DNA of 12,787 bases from NCBI GenBank assembly GCA_946624335.1, contig CAMOSA010000060.1:1-12787 (forward strand), read 5' to 3'. The notes under the pieces are model-generated. The model made no database searches. It had not been told where the DNA came from and was given only the letters and a program-made list of their open reading frames with translations. The DNA is from an uncultured Prevotellaceae bacterium (GTDB lineage: Bacteria; Bacteroidota; Bacteroidia; Bacteroidales; Bacteroidaceae). This document shows positions 7,279 through 12,787 of the stretch, one piece after another (position 1 is the stretch's first letter; each line of letters starts with the position of its first letter). The translations under genes and the position numbers were made by a program.

Positions 7279-7564
7279 TCCCTCGTCAACCCGTTCCTCT
7301 CCCCTCATCAGCCCCCTCACCGCCCCTCATCAGCCCCCTCATCGCTTCTCATCAGTCCGTTCCTTTACCTACAGCCAATCCTTATTCTTTTATCTTTTAG
7401 CCCTTCCGTGCCCCACGTCTGGCCGTTCAGCGCCCCACGTCTGGCCGTTTCGGGTGGCCCACCTTGGTGATCCACCCCGAACGCCTAGATGTGTAGCCCA
7501 ACACGACCAGCTGGTTCCGCCCCCACGACCAGCAGTTTCCGCCTCTATGACCAACCCATAAAGC
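7279..7564. repeat. C-rich array with 22-base period
   Basis: Three groups of adjacent 22-base repeats: 7301/7323 (21 of 22 identical, with a weaker copy at 7345 and one at 7279), 7411/7433 (19 of 22) and 7499/7521 (18 of 22, with a weaker copy at 7543). The groups are offset by exactly 110 bases (5 x 22), so all share one phase although the slots between have diverged. Typical unit starts are CCCCTCATCAG, CCCCACGTCTGG and CCCCACGACCAG. A palindrome ACCAGCTGGT lies at 7506-7515. The bases between this array and the 21-base one (7189-7278) are pyrimidine-rich with no clear feature. Confidence 0.65.
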
Positions 7565-7567
7565 CAC

Positions 7568-7579
7568 ACAGCCGGCTGT
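7568..7579. other. Perfect 12-bp palindrome
   Basis: ACAGCCGGCTGT lies just after the last 22-base unit and could be a protein-binding site. The following stretch, 7580-7741, is AT-richer with one small hairpin (CGTGT 7709-7713 with ACACG 7722-7726); I see no gene, RNA or promoter in it. Confidence 0.4.
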
Positions 7580-7741
7580 AATTGCCACCACGCCCAACTA
7601 AATGCTTTTTCTTAACCAATGTGAGTTATGTATAAGAAATAAGACTATAATAATGTAAAGGTTCGAACAGTTTTGTCTCTTACCGCTTAACCCGGCCTCT
7701 GTCCTAAACGTGTCGTACCGAACACGGTTAAAACTTGGATT

Positions 7742-7843
7742 ATGGAGACTCTTTCAAAGACTGAGGAACACAATGGTATAGCAGTAGCGCTCCAATCCTG
7801 TATGACAAAGTGTGGGTCTTCGTTGTGCGAAAACGAGCAATGA
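7742..7843 (+). CDS. Possible 33-residue leader ORF of an orphan pair
   Basis: A short frame from ATG 7742, beginning METLSKTEEHNG, ends in TGA at 7841-7843 and overlaps the ATG of the next frame in an ATGA arrangement typical of translational coupling. It has no recognised family, no clear ribosome-binding site or promoter and is short enough to arise by chance. It may instead be part of one larger gene broken by a frameshift. Confidence 0.2.
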   Translation: METLSKTEEHNGIAVALQSCMTKCGSSLCENEQ

Positions 7844-8079
7844 TTGTTAGAGTCATCGGTAATGTCTTTTACTACTTAGATCGTAACAATCCATCGGTGG
7901 ATATTCGGGAACGATGCGCTATGCTTACCTTTCCATATGGGATAAATGTTCGCAATCTTCACATAAAAATGGCTCATGCTCCCTACTATGTCAAGACGAC
8001 ATGGCAGGAAAAAGCTTTGCATATACTCACAGGAAAAGCGAATTACGAAGATTTACCCATATTCTTGTGTGAAAAATGA
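7840..8079 (+). CDS. Small orphan protein, hypothetical
   Basis: Seventy-nine residues from ATG 7840; a GTG at 7810 would give 89, and the frame is open back to a TGA at 7762-7764. The composition is protein-like and mixed (NVFYYLDRNN, LTFPYGINVRNLHIKMAH, TWQEKALHILTGKANYEDL), with no signal peptide or membrane segment. I do not recognise it. Codons end in A or T far more often than in neighbouring genes, pointing to acquisition from elsewhere or to the remnant of a larger gene. It sits alone between the repeat arrays and the convergent DUF3267 gene, 81 bases from the latter's stop. Confidence 0.4.
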   Translation: MIVRVIGNVFYYLDRNNPSVDIRERCAMLTFPYGINVRNLHIKMAHAPYYVKTTWQEKALHILTGKANYEDLPIFLCEK

Positions 8080-8160
8080 CTCGTGTTTCTTTCAGTCACT
8101 TCATCAAACATTCTCGGAGTTTTGAGTTGGGGCAATCAAAGCAAGTGGTCTGCCGGCGTC

Positions 8161-8721
8161 TCATGCCGTCGCTTCGATGACGTAGAAGCCGGCCTCGGAG
8201 GGGTGGTCGAGGATGAGGCTGTCGGGGCGTTCCTTAGTCAGCAACCAGGTCATCCATATATCACCCGATGCTGCTGCGATGAAGAAGATGCCCCACAGGA
8301 GTAGGGGCAGGCATCCGATGGCAAGGGCGGTGAGGGCGGGTGCCAGGCCGAGGACGAGGCAGGGCATCATGGCGCCCAGCATATAGGCGCGCTTAGGCAG
8401 GGGCTCGTTGCAGTGGCAGTAGGGCGTAAGCATTTTCCATATCACGCCGAAGCGGATGCTCTGCCACCCGCTGGGGGCATAGCACGACCAGGTGAGGCCG
8501 TGTATGAGCTCGTGTGCGACGATGCCTGCGAGCATGACGGCGAGGATGGCGAGCCACTCGAGCGGCGTGGCGCCGTGGCCGAGGAGCGAGGTTGTGGGGT
8601 GCCATAGCAGGTAGTAGGGCACGAGCAGGGCTATGGCTGTGCCGACCATAAGCACTATCGAGAAGATATTGGCTTTCACGAGGTCAATGGTGACCTTGCG
8701 GCGGGGAGTGTTCTCTTCCAT
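8161..8721 (-). CDS. DUF3267 family membrane zinc metalloprotease
   Basis: Putative integral-membrane zincin of 186 residues. The zinc-binding HELIH is at 70-74, inside a hydrophobic helix, and SGDI (152-155) could supply a third, acidic ligand as in site-2-protease-like enzymes. Hydrophobic segments lie near 19-40, 56-73, 114-137 and 138-152. The C-terminal HPSEAGFYV is typical of DUF3267 proteins. The substrate is unknown. It starts 6 bases after the stop of the flavin-reductase-fold gene, so the two are almost certainly co-transcribed from the promoter near 9374-9405. The DUF3267 call is firm from the motif set; active proteolysis is inferred from the intact HExxH. Confidence 0.85.
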   Translation of the reverse strand: MEENTPRRKVTIDLVKANIFSIVLMVGTAIALLVPYYLLWHPTTSLLGHGATPLEWLAILAVMLAGIVAHELIHGLTWSCYAPSGWQSIRFGVIWKMLTPYCHCNEPLPKRAYMLGAMMPCLVLGLAPALTALAIGCLPLLLWGIFFIAAASGDIWMTWLLTKERPDSLILDHPSEAGFYVIEATA

Positions 8722-8727
8722 GGCGGG

Positions 8728-9339
8728 TCAGTCGGCGTTGTGCGCCGGTGTGGCGCTGTTCACTTTCTTCCAGGCGTTGACGACTTCGCCGATGTACATC
8801 GTGTGCAGTCCGGCTGGGAAGCGGCTGTACATGCGACGTGGCACGTCGCTCCTGAAGGCATCGGGGTCGAAGGGCGCGGCGTACATCGTGCGGCACTCGA
8901 CGATCATCTCGGCTTCGGTGTAGTAGGGCGTGCCGTTGTCGGTGTAGGCAGTGTGCAGGCCGAGGGCCTTGGCTTTGTCGCCGTCGCGCCCGCTCTTGGT
9001 GCCCATGTACTCGAGTATCTTGCTGTCCTTGACGGCGAAGGTCATGACGGTGAAGAAGCCAGCCTTGTCCATGAACTGCTTGGTGTGGCGCCGCTCGGCG
9101 ACGTAGACGGTGAGTGACGGGCGCCCCCACAGGGTGCCTATGCCTCCCCATCCGATGGTCATGGCGTTGTGCTTCAGGCTGTCGCCGGCAGCGAGGAGGG
9201 CGGCGTCGCGGAACCACTGGAAGGCGTTGTCCGCGAATTCTGACGTGACGTCAAACTGGGCGTAGCCCTGGATCTCCTGGGCACGCGCGGGGGCGTGCAG
9301 CGTCAGTAGCAGGGATGCCAGGATGCATAATTTTTTCAT
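8728..9339 (-). CDS. Exported flavin-reductase-fold protein
   Basis: Protein of 203 residues with the FMN-binding split-barrel fold of flavin reductase-like proteins. Family marks are NAMTIGWGGIGTLW (58-71), RRHT (83-86), GTKSGRDGDK (113-122) and the end HTMYIGEVV. Cytosolic relatives bind FMN and reduce it or use it to transfer electrons. Unusually this one begins with a signal peptide: MKK, a hydrophobic core, then ARA|Q with cleavage likely after residue 20. That places it in the periplasm, or at least exported. First gene of a two-gene unit with the DUF3267 protease. Whether it binds FMN outside the cytoplasm, or is only a structural relative, cannot be told from sequence. Confidence 0.87.
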   Translation of the reverse strand: MKKLCILASLLLTLHAPARAQEIQGYAQFDVTSEFADNAFQWFRDAALLAAGDSLKHNAMTIGWGGIGTLWGRPSLTVYVAERRHTKQFMDKAGFFTVMTFAVKDSKILEYMGTKSGRDGDKAKALGLHTAYTDNGTPYYTEAEMIVECRTMYAAPFDPDAFRSDVPRRMYSRFPAGLHTMYIGEVVNAWKKVNSATPAHNAD

Positions 9340-9373
9340 GTCGTGGTGTGTATTTTTTTATGCTTTACTGTCG

Positions 9374-9405
9374 CAAAGGTAGGTGAAAAAGTGTGTCCGT
9401 CCAAG
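9374..9405 (-). promoter_or_regulatory. Promoter of the flavin-reductase/DUF3267 pair
   Basis: On the minus strand, TTG (9403-9405), a 21-base spacer, then TACCTTTG (9374-9381), a full match to the Bacteroidetes -7 box. Transcription would start near 9367, about 28 bases before the ATG at 9339. Confidence 0.65.
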
Positions 9406-9488
9406 CCTTTTTGCGGAAAATGTGGGGCTGTCGTCCAAAAAAGTATAATTAAATAGGTGTGGATGGTGGATGGTTCGGGATTTTTATG

Positions 9489-9496
9489 TACTTTTG
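9489..9496 (+). promoter_or_regulatory. -7 box for the S9 peptidase gene
   Basis: TACTTTTG matches TAnnTTTG. Transcription from about 9503 would give a leader of roughly 26 bases to ATG 9529 and would exclude the upstream in-frame GTG at 9457 as the start. No clear -33 element is visible. Confidence 0.55.
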
Positions 9497-9528
9497 CACC
9501 ATCATTGATGAATAATTACTCCGGTTCG

Positions 9529-11832
9529 ATGAAAAGAATAACGATACTGGCGGCTGCGATGGTCGTGGCCGCGACGACAATGATGGCTCAGACGACAACG
9601 AAAAAGCGCTTCACGCTCGACGACTTGCTCGGCGGCGGTTCCACGTACTGGAGCGTGCAGCCGCAGTATATGTTCTCCACGTGGTGGGGCGAGCAGCCTC
9701 TGGAGCTCACGGTGGAGCAGGTGCAGTGCATCGATGCCGACGGGCGTCGTGGCCGCGTGCTGTTCACGGCCGCTGACCTCAATGCCATTCTCGGTGAGAA
9801 GCTGGTGCGCTCGTGCACGGGCCTTAGCTTCCCTTATGCCGATAAGCCTCTGGTGAAAGTCCAGTCTCCGAAGGAGATTATTCTCGTCGACTTCGAGCAG
9901 CGCAACGTGGCGTGGCGCGTGGCAATCCCCGATGGCGCCAACGAACTGGCGTGGAGCAAGGAGAGCCGCGCCCTGGCCTACTGCATTGACAGCAACGTGT
10001 TCGTCACGACGGCCGACGGCGAGCAGCGCCAGCTGACGCGCGACGGCGACGATGACATCGTCTACGGTTACAGCGTCAGCCGTAACGAGTTCGGCATCTC
10101 GGGCGGCCTTTTCTGGAGCCCCGACGGCCGGCGCCTGGCCTTCTACAAGAAGGACCAGAGCCGCATACCCTCATACCCCCAGGTGGACATCACGCAGCGC
10201 ATCGCTGCCACGTACGTCGACAAATACCCCATGGCGGGCTGCGAGACGGAGGACGTCAGCGTCGCCGTCTACGACCTCGAGAGCCGCAGCACGCTCTGGC
10301 TGGCCAATGACAAGCCCGCGACCGACTATATGACGAACCTCTCGTGGTCGCCGGACAGTCGCCGGCTCTATGTCTTCGAGCTCAACCGTGGTCAGGACTT
10401 CATGCAGCTCTTCGGCTACGACGCCGCCACGGGCAAGAAGGACGCGGAGCCCGTCGTCGAGGAGCGCCACCCGAAGTATGTCGAGCCGCTGCACGGCCTG
10501 ACTTTCCTGCCGTGGGACGCTACGAAGGCCGTCATGCAGAGCCAGCGTGACAACTGGAACCACCTCTACCTCATCGATTTCAGCAAGAACGTGTATCCCG
10601 AATGGCGTAATGCCAGCGGCGGTGGCACGGTGTGCGACCACAAGCGCGTCAGCCTGCTGACGCCCGGCGAATATGTCGTGCGCGACTTCCTGGGCTTCAA
10701 CGAGCAGGCTCGGACGGCGCTCTTCGTCGGCAACGTGACACACCCCCTGCACCACACCGTGTGGAGCGCCCCCGTCAGCGGCAAGGGCAAGCTGAAGCTC
10801 ATCGGTGCCGGCGAGGGCGTACACTTGGCCTCGCTCAGCGCCAACGGCTCGAGGTTGATCGACACCTACTCCTCGCCCACGGTGACGCGCCAGGTCACGC
10901 TCTTCTCGACGAATAAGGGCACGCCCTTGCCTCAGGACCCCTCGGCGCTGTTGCGTCACGCCCCCTCGCTCACGGGCAAGGATGGGGTAGGGCTCCTCAC
11001 GGCTGCCGACCCGTGGCAGGACTACGAGGTGCCCGAGATCAGCAGTGGCAGCATCAAGGCCGCCGACGGCACGACGGATCTCTATTACCGTCTCATCAAG
11101 CCTGTCGGCTTTGATGCCTCGAAGCGATATCCCACCGTCGTCTACGTCTACGGAGGCCCCCACGCCCATAACGTGCAGGCGTCGCGCGGCTATTACTTCC
11201 GCGGATGGGAGATCTATATGGCCCAGCTGGGTTACGTCGTCTTCGTGCTCGACAACCGCGGCTCGCAGTACCGCGGCCTGAAGTTTGAGCAGGCCACCTT
11301 CCGCCACCTGGGCGACGAGGAGATGCGCGACCAGTTGTGCGGCGTCGAGTTCCTCAAGTCGCAGCCCTACGTCGACGCCGACCGCCTCGGCGTACACGGC
11401 TGGAGCTATGGCGGTTTCATGACGACGAACCTGATGTGCACCTACCCCGACGTCTTCAAGGTGGGCGTCGCCGGCGGGCCCGTCATCGACTGGAAATACT
11501 ACGAGGTGATGTACGGCGAGCGTTACATGGACCGCCCCGAGGAGAACGCCGAGGGCTACGCTTCTAGCAGCCTGTTGCCCAAGGCCAAGAACCTCAAGGG
11601 GCGCCTGCAGATTATTCTGGGCTACAACGACCCCACCTGCGTGCCCCAGCACACGCTGTCCTTCATCCGCGCCTGCATCGATGCCGGCACGCAACCCGAC
11701 CTGTTTACCTACCCGGGCGACGGACATAATATGTTCGGCACCGACCAGGTACACCTCCACGAACGCATTACGCGCTACTTCGAGGATTACCTGAGGGGAA
11801 TTAAAAATGAAAAGATAAAAATTAAAAATTAA
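9529..11832 (+). CDS. Exported S9 family peptidase, dipeptidyl-peptidase IV-like
   Basis: Serine exopeptidase of 767 residues that should cut dipeptides, often after proline, from peptide N-termini outside the cytoplasm. The start at 9529 gives a clean signal peptide (MKRITILAAA ... MMAQ). An N-terminal beta-propeller (about 60-500) contains the DPP-IV-type block RNEFG (185-189), FWSPDGRRLAFY (195-206) and YPQVDI (216-221). The alpha/beta-hydrolase domain (about 520-757) shows the triad S626 in GWSYGG, D701 in GYNDP and H733 in GDGHN. Classical DPP IV uses a Glu-Glu pair to grip the substrate N-terminus; here only one Glu (E187) is evident at the matching place, so specificity may differ. The last ten residues (IKNEKIKIKN) and the stop are encoded by an AT-rich heptamer repeat, so the C-terminus has been altered by the repeat. 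Closest alternative: another Bacteroidetes S9 exopeptidase subtype. Confidence 0.92.
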   Translation: MKRITILAAAMVVAATTMMAQTTTKKRFTLDDLLGGGSTYWSVQPQYMFSTWWGEQPLELTVEQVQCIDADGRRGRVLFTAADLNAILGEKLVRSCTGLSFPYADKPLVKVQSPKEIILVDFEQRNVAWRVAIPDGANELAWSKESRALAYCIDSNVFVTTADGEQRQLTRDGDDDIVYGYSVSRNEFGISGGLFWSPDGRRLAFYKKDQSRIPSYPQVDITQRIAATYVDKYPMAGCETEDVSVAVYDLESRSTLWLANDKPATDYMTNLSWSPDSRRLYVFELNRGQDFMQLFGYDAATGKKDAEPVVEERHPKYVEPLHGLTFLPWDATKAVMQSQRDNWNHLYLIDFSKNVYPEWRNASGGGTVCDHKRVSLLTPGEYVVRDFLGFNEQARTALFVGNVTHPLHHTVWSAPVSGKGKLKLIGAGEGVHLASLSANGSRLIDTYSSPTVTRQVTLFSTNKGTPLPQDPSALLRHAPSLTGKDGVGLLTAADPWQDYEVPEISSGSIKAADGTTDLYYRLIKPVGFDASKRYPTVVYVYGGPHAHNVQASRGYYFRGWEIYMAQLGYVVFVLDNRGSQYRGLKFEQATFRHLGDEEMRDQLCGVEFLKSQPYVDADRLGVHGWSYGGFMTTNLMCTYPDVFKVGVAGGPVIDWKYYEVMYGERYMDRPEENAEGYASSSLLPKAKNLKGRLQIILGYNDPTCVPQHTLSFIRACIDAGTQPDLFTYPGDGHNMFGTDQVHLHERITRYFEDYLRGIKNEKIKIKN

Positions 11833-11848
11833 TTGAAAAGATAAAAAT
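11800..11848. repeat. AT-rich heptamer block overlapping the 3' end of the S9 gene
   Basis: Five 7-base units run in phase from 11800: ATTAAAA, ATGAAAA, GATAAAA, ATTAAAA, ATTAATT. The 14-base GAAAAGATAAAAAT also occurs twice (11809-11822 and 11835-11848). The block contributes the last codons and stop of the S9 gene. Confidence 0.65.
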
Positions 11849-11859
11849 GGATTGTCCCC

Positions 11860-11875
11860 TTGCCTCCACAGGCAA
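11860..11875 (+). terminator. Hairpin after the S9 gene
   Basis: TTGCCT-CCAC-AGGCAA is a perfect 6-bp stem 27 bases after the stop, followed at 11884-11898 by a second stem (TCCCC-TTTTG-GGGGA). Without a T tract, termination is only a possibility; the second stem belongs to the dispersed element next listed. Confidence 0.35.
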
Positions 11876-11912
11876 CGATTCTCTCCCCTTTTGGGGGAGT
11901 CGGAGGGGGCTG
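11876..11912 (-). repeat. Dispersed C-rich element, copy 2
   Basis: The reverse complement begins CAGCCCCCTCCGACTCCCCC and matches the element at 6533-6571, in the opposite orientation. It lies just upstream of the DUF4199 start. Confidence 0.45.
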
Positions 11913-11921
11913 AAAACATAT

Positions 11922-12467
11922 ATGAAAGATCAAGTGAGTGAGGCCCGGCAGACACGGGCCTATGCAGCCTACTATGGCTTGTGGGTCGGCCTGTGCTGGG
12001 TCGGCAGTTTCGCCTTGGCGATGATAGGGGTTACGGGGCTCACGACGCCCCTGACCGGCAACCTCAGTCTTCTTCTGGGGGTGTGCTCTGTGCCGCTCGG
12101 CGTGTGGCTCCTGCGTGGCTTCCGTGAGCAGATTGCTCCGCTGCCGCTGCGGCGGGCGTGGTATATGGCCTGGATGATGTTCCTTGGCGCAGCGCTGTTG
12201 TGCACCGCGGCACAGTATATCTATTTCGCCTACATCGACGGCGGCCGTCTGGTGCGCGCCTATTCCGAGATGATCGCCATGCCCGAGATGCAGGAGATGC
12301 TCGCTCAGATGATGCCGGGGCAGGACGTGCAGGCCCTCTTCGACGAGGCGCTGACGACATTCGCCGCGACGCCGCCATCGCACATCGCCCTGCAGTTCCT
12401 CTTCTGGAACGTCCTCCTCGCCACTTTCTTCGCCTTCCCGACAGCCCTCTTCTCCTTCAAGAGGTAA
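11922..12467 (+). CDS. DUF4199 family membrane protein
   Basis: Membrane protein of 181 residues with four hydrophobic segments near 17-37, 46-66, 81-103 and 154-176, and a polar, Met-rich loop (about 105-150) between the third and fourth. This topology and the position immediately before a family-2 glycosyltransferase fit the DUF4199 family of Bacteroidetes, where as I recall this gene pair is recurrent. ATG 11922 is chosen because the in-frame extension to 11847 would be translated from the dispersed repeat. Function unknown; a partner role in envelope glycan or lipid-linked sugar synthesis is inferred from the neighbour alone. Confidence 0.75.
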   Translation: MKDQVSEARQTRAYAAYYGLWVGLCWVGSFALAMIGVTGLTTPLTGNLSLLLGVCSVPLGVWLLRGFREQIAPLPLRRAWYMAWMMFLGAALLCTAAQYIYFAYIDGGRLVRAYSEMIAMPEMQEMLAQMMPGQDVQALFDEALTTFAATPPSHIALQFLFWNVLLATFFAFPTALFSFKR

Positions 12468-12498
12468 TGCCTCTCTCTGTTCTCAAGGGGGGAGTACG

Positions 12499-12540
12499 GT
12501 CATTCGTCATTCGTCATTCGACATTAGTCATTCGTCATTC
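12499..12540. repeat. Heptamer array GTCATTC, six units, just before a start codon
   Basis: Six consecutive 7-base units: GTCATTC three times, GACATTA, then GTCATTC twice. The array ends 7 bases before the glycosyltransferase ATG and fills the place where ribosome-binding and promoter signals would be. Gain or loss of units would change leader length without touching the protein. Confidence 0.85.
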
Positions 12541-12547
12541 ACATAAA

Positions 12548-12787
12548 ATGGACCTCTCAGTCATCGTACCCCTTTACAACGAAGCCGAATCGCTGCCCGA
12601 GCTTCACGCGTGGATAAAGCGCGTCATGGATGCCCACGGCTTCACCTATGAAATCATCTTTGTCAACGACGGTTCCACCGACTCGTCGTGGCGGGTCATC
12701 GAGCGTCTGGCCGCCGAGAATCCTGAAGTTAAGGGCATCTGTTTCCGCCGCAACTACGGGAAAAGTCCCGCGCTCTATTGCGGTTTC
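12548..12787 (+). CDS. Family-2 glycosyltransferase, N-terminal part (cut by window end)
   Basis: First 80 codons of a GT-A fold glycosyltransferase of the dolichol/polyprenyl-phosphate sugar transferase kind. DLSVIVPLYNEAESL (2-16) is the nucleotide-binding first strand and IIFVNDGSTDSSW (36-48) carries the acidic motif; FRRNYGKSPAL (66-76) is typical of DPM1/GtrB-like members, which load a sugar on a polyprenyl phosphate at the inner membrane. The rest, including any membrane segments, lies beyond the window. It follows DUF4199 by 80 bases, and a heptamer repeat occupies its leader. Confidence 0.9.
   Translation, partial: MDLSVIVPLYNEAESLPELHAWIKRVMDAHGFTYEIIFVNDGSTDSSWRVIERLAAENPEVKGICFRRNYGKSPALYCGF

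Noticed and set aside
7172..7561. Pyrimidine-rich 129-residue open frame as a gene
   Set aside because: It is Pro/Ser/Thr low-complexity sequence read through the 22-base repeats, with no domain or start signal.
6608..7564. CRISPR array
   Set aside because: Units are 7, 21 or 22 bases and contiguous, without unique spacers between identical repeats, and no cas gene is present.
7660..7690. tRNA, because of a GGTTCGAAC T-loop-like string near 7662-7671
   Set aside because: Flanking bases do not form a T stem, and no acceptor or anticodon arm can be placed.
9457..9528. Upstream in-frame GTG start for the S9 peptidase
   Set aside because: It lies before the predicted -7 box and would bury the signal peptide behind 24 residues.
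10171..11955. Long antisense open frame under the S9 peptidase
   Set aside because: Same GC-driven shadow effect; the plus strand carries the intact catalytic triad.

Overview
The window reads as a chromosomal segment of a GC-rich member of the Bacteroidetes, most likely order Bacteroidales and possibly Prevotellaceae. The evidence is the gene families (DUF5686 outer-membrane protein, DUF4199 membrane protein beside a family-2 glycosyltransferase, an S9 dipeptidyl-peptidase IV-like enzyme, an N-terminal-rubredoxin rubrerythrin) and the Bacteroidetes-type promoters (TAnnTTTG -7 boxes, in three cases with a TTG/TTTG about 20 bases upstream). The family-level assignment is an inference.

Layout. 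Bases 1-3368 (+): nadC (quinolinate phosphoribosyltransferase), then a DUF5686 outer-membrane protein, probably one transcript. Bases 3369-3711: a gene-free spacer with several inverted repeats. Bases 3712-4266 (-): a rubrerythrin, divergent from nadE (4500-6443, +), the glutamine-dependent NAD+ synthetase; the 233-base spacer has a recognisable promoter for each. Bases 6444-8160: a 1.7-kb stretch between convergent genes. It opens with a strong terminator and then holds three back-to-back repeat arrays of 7-, 21- and 22-base period, followed by an AT-richer piece with a small orphan ORF. Bases 8161-9339 (-): an exported flavin-reductase-fold protein followed by a DUF3267 membrane metalloprotease, 6 bases apart. 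Bases 9529-11832 (+): an exported S9 dipeptidyl-peptidase-like enzyme. Bases 11922-12787 (+): DUF4199 protein and the first 80 codons of a family-2 glycosyltransferase cut by the window end.

How it fits together. Two steps of NAD+ biosynthesis (nadC, nadE) flank a rubrerythrin, a family of NADH-linked peroxidases. The second half is cell-envelope biology: exported peptidase, exported flavin-binding-fold protein, membrane protease, membrane protein and glycosyltransferase. The protein-coding genes belong to known families. The least ordinary signal is in the DNA between them: three separate intergenic blocks, unrelated in sequence, each built from 7-base units, and next to the largest one arrays of 21 (3 x 7) and 22 bases that keep their phase over hundreds of bases.
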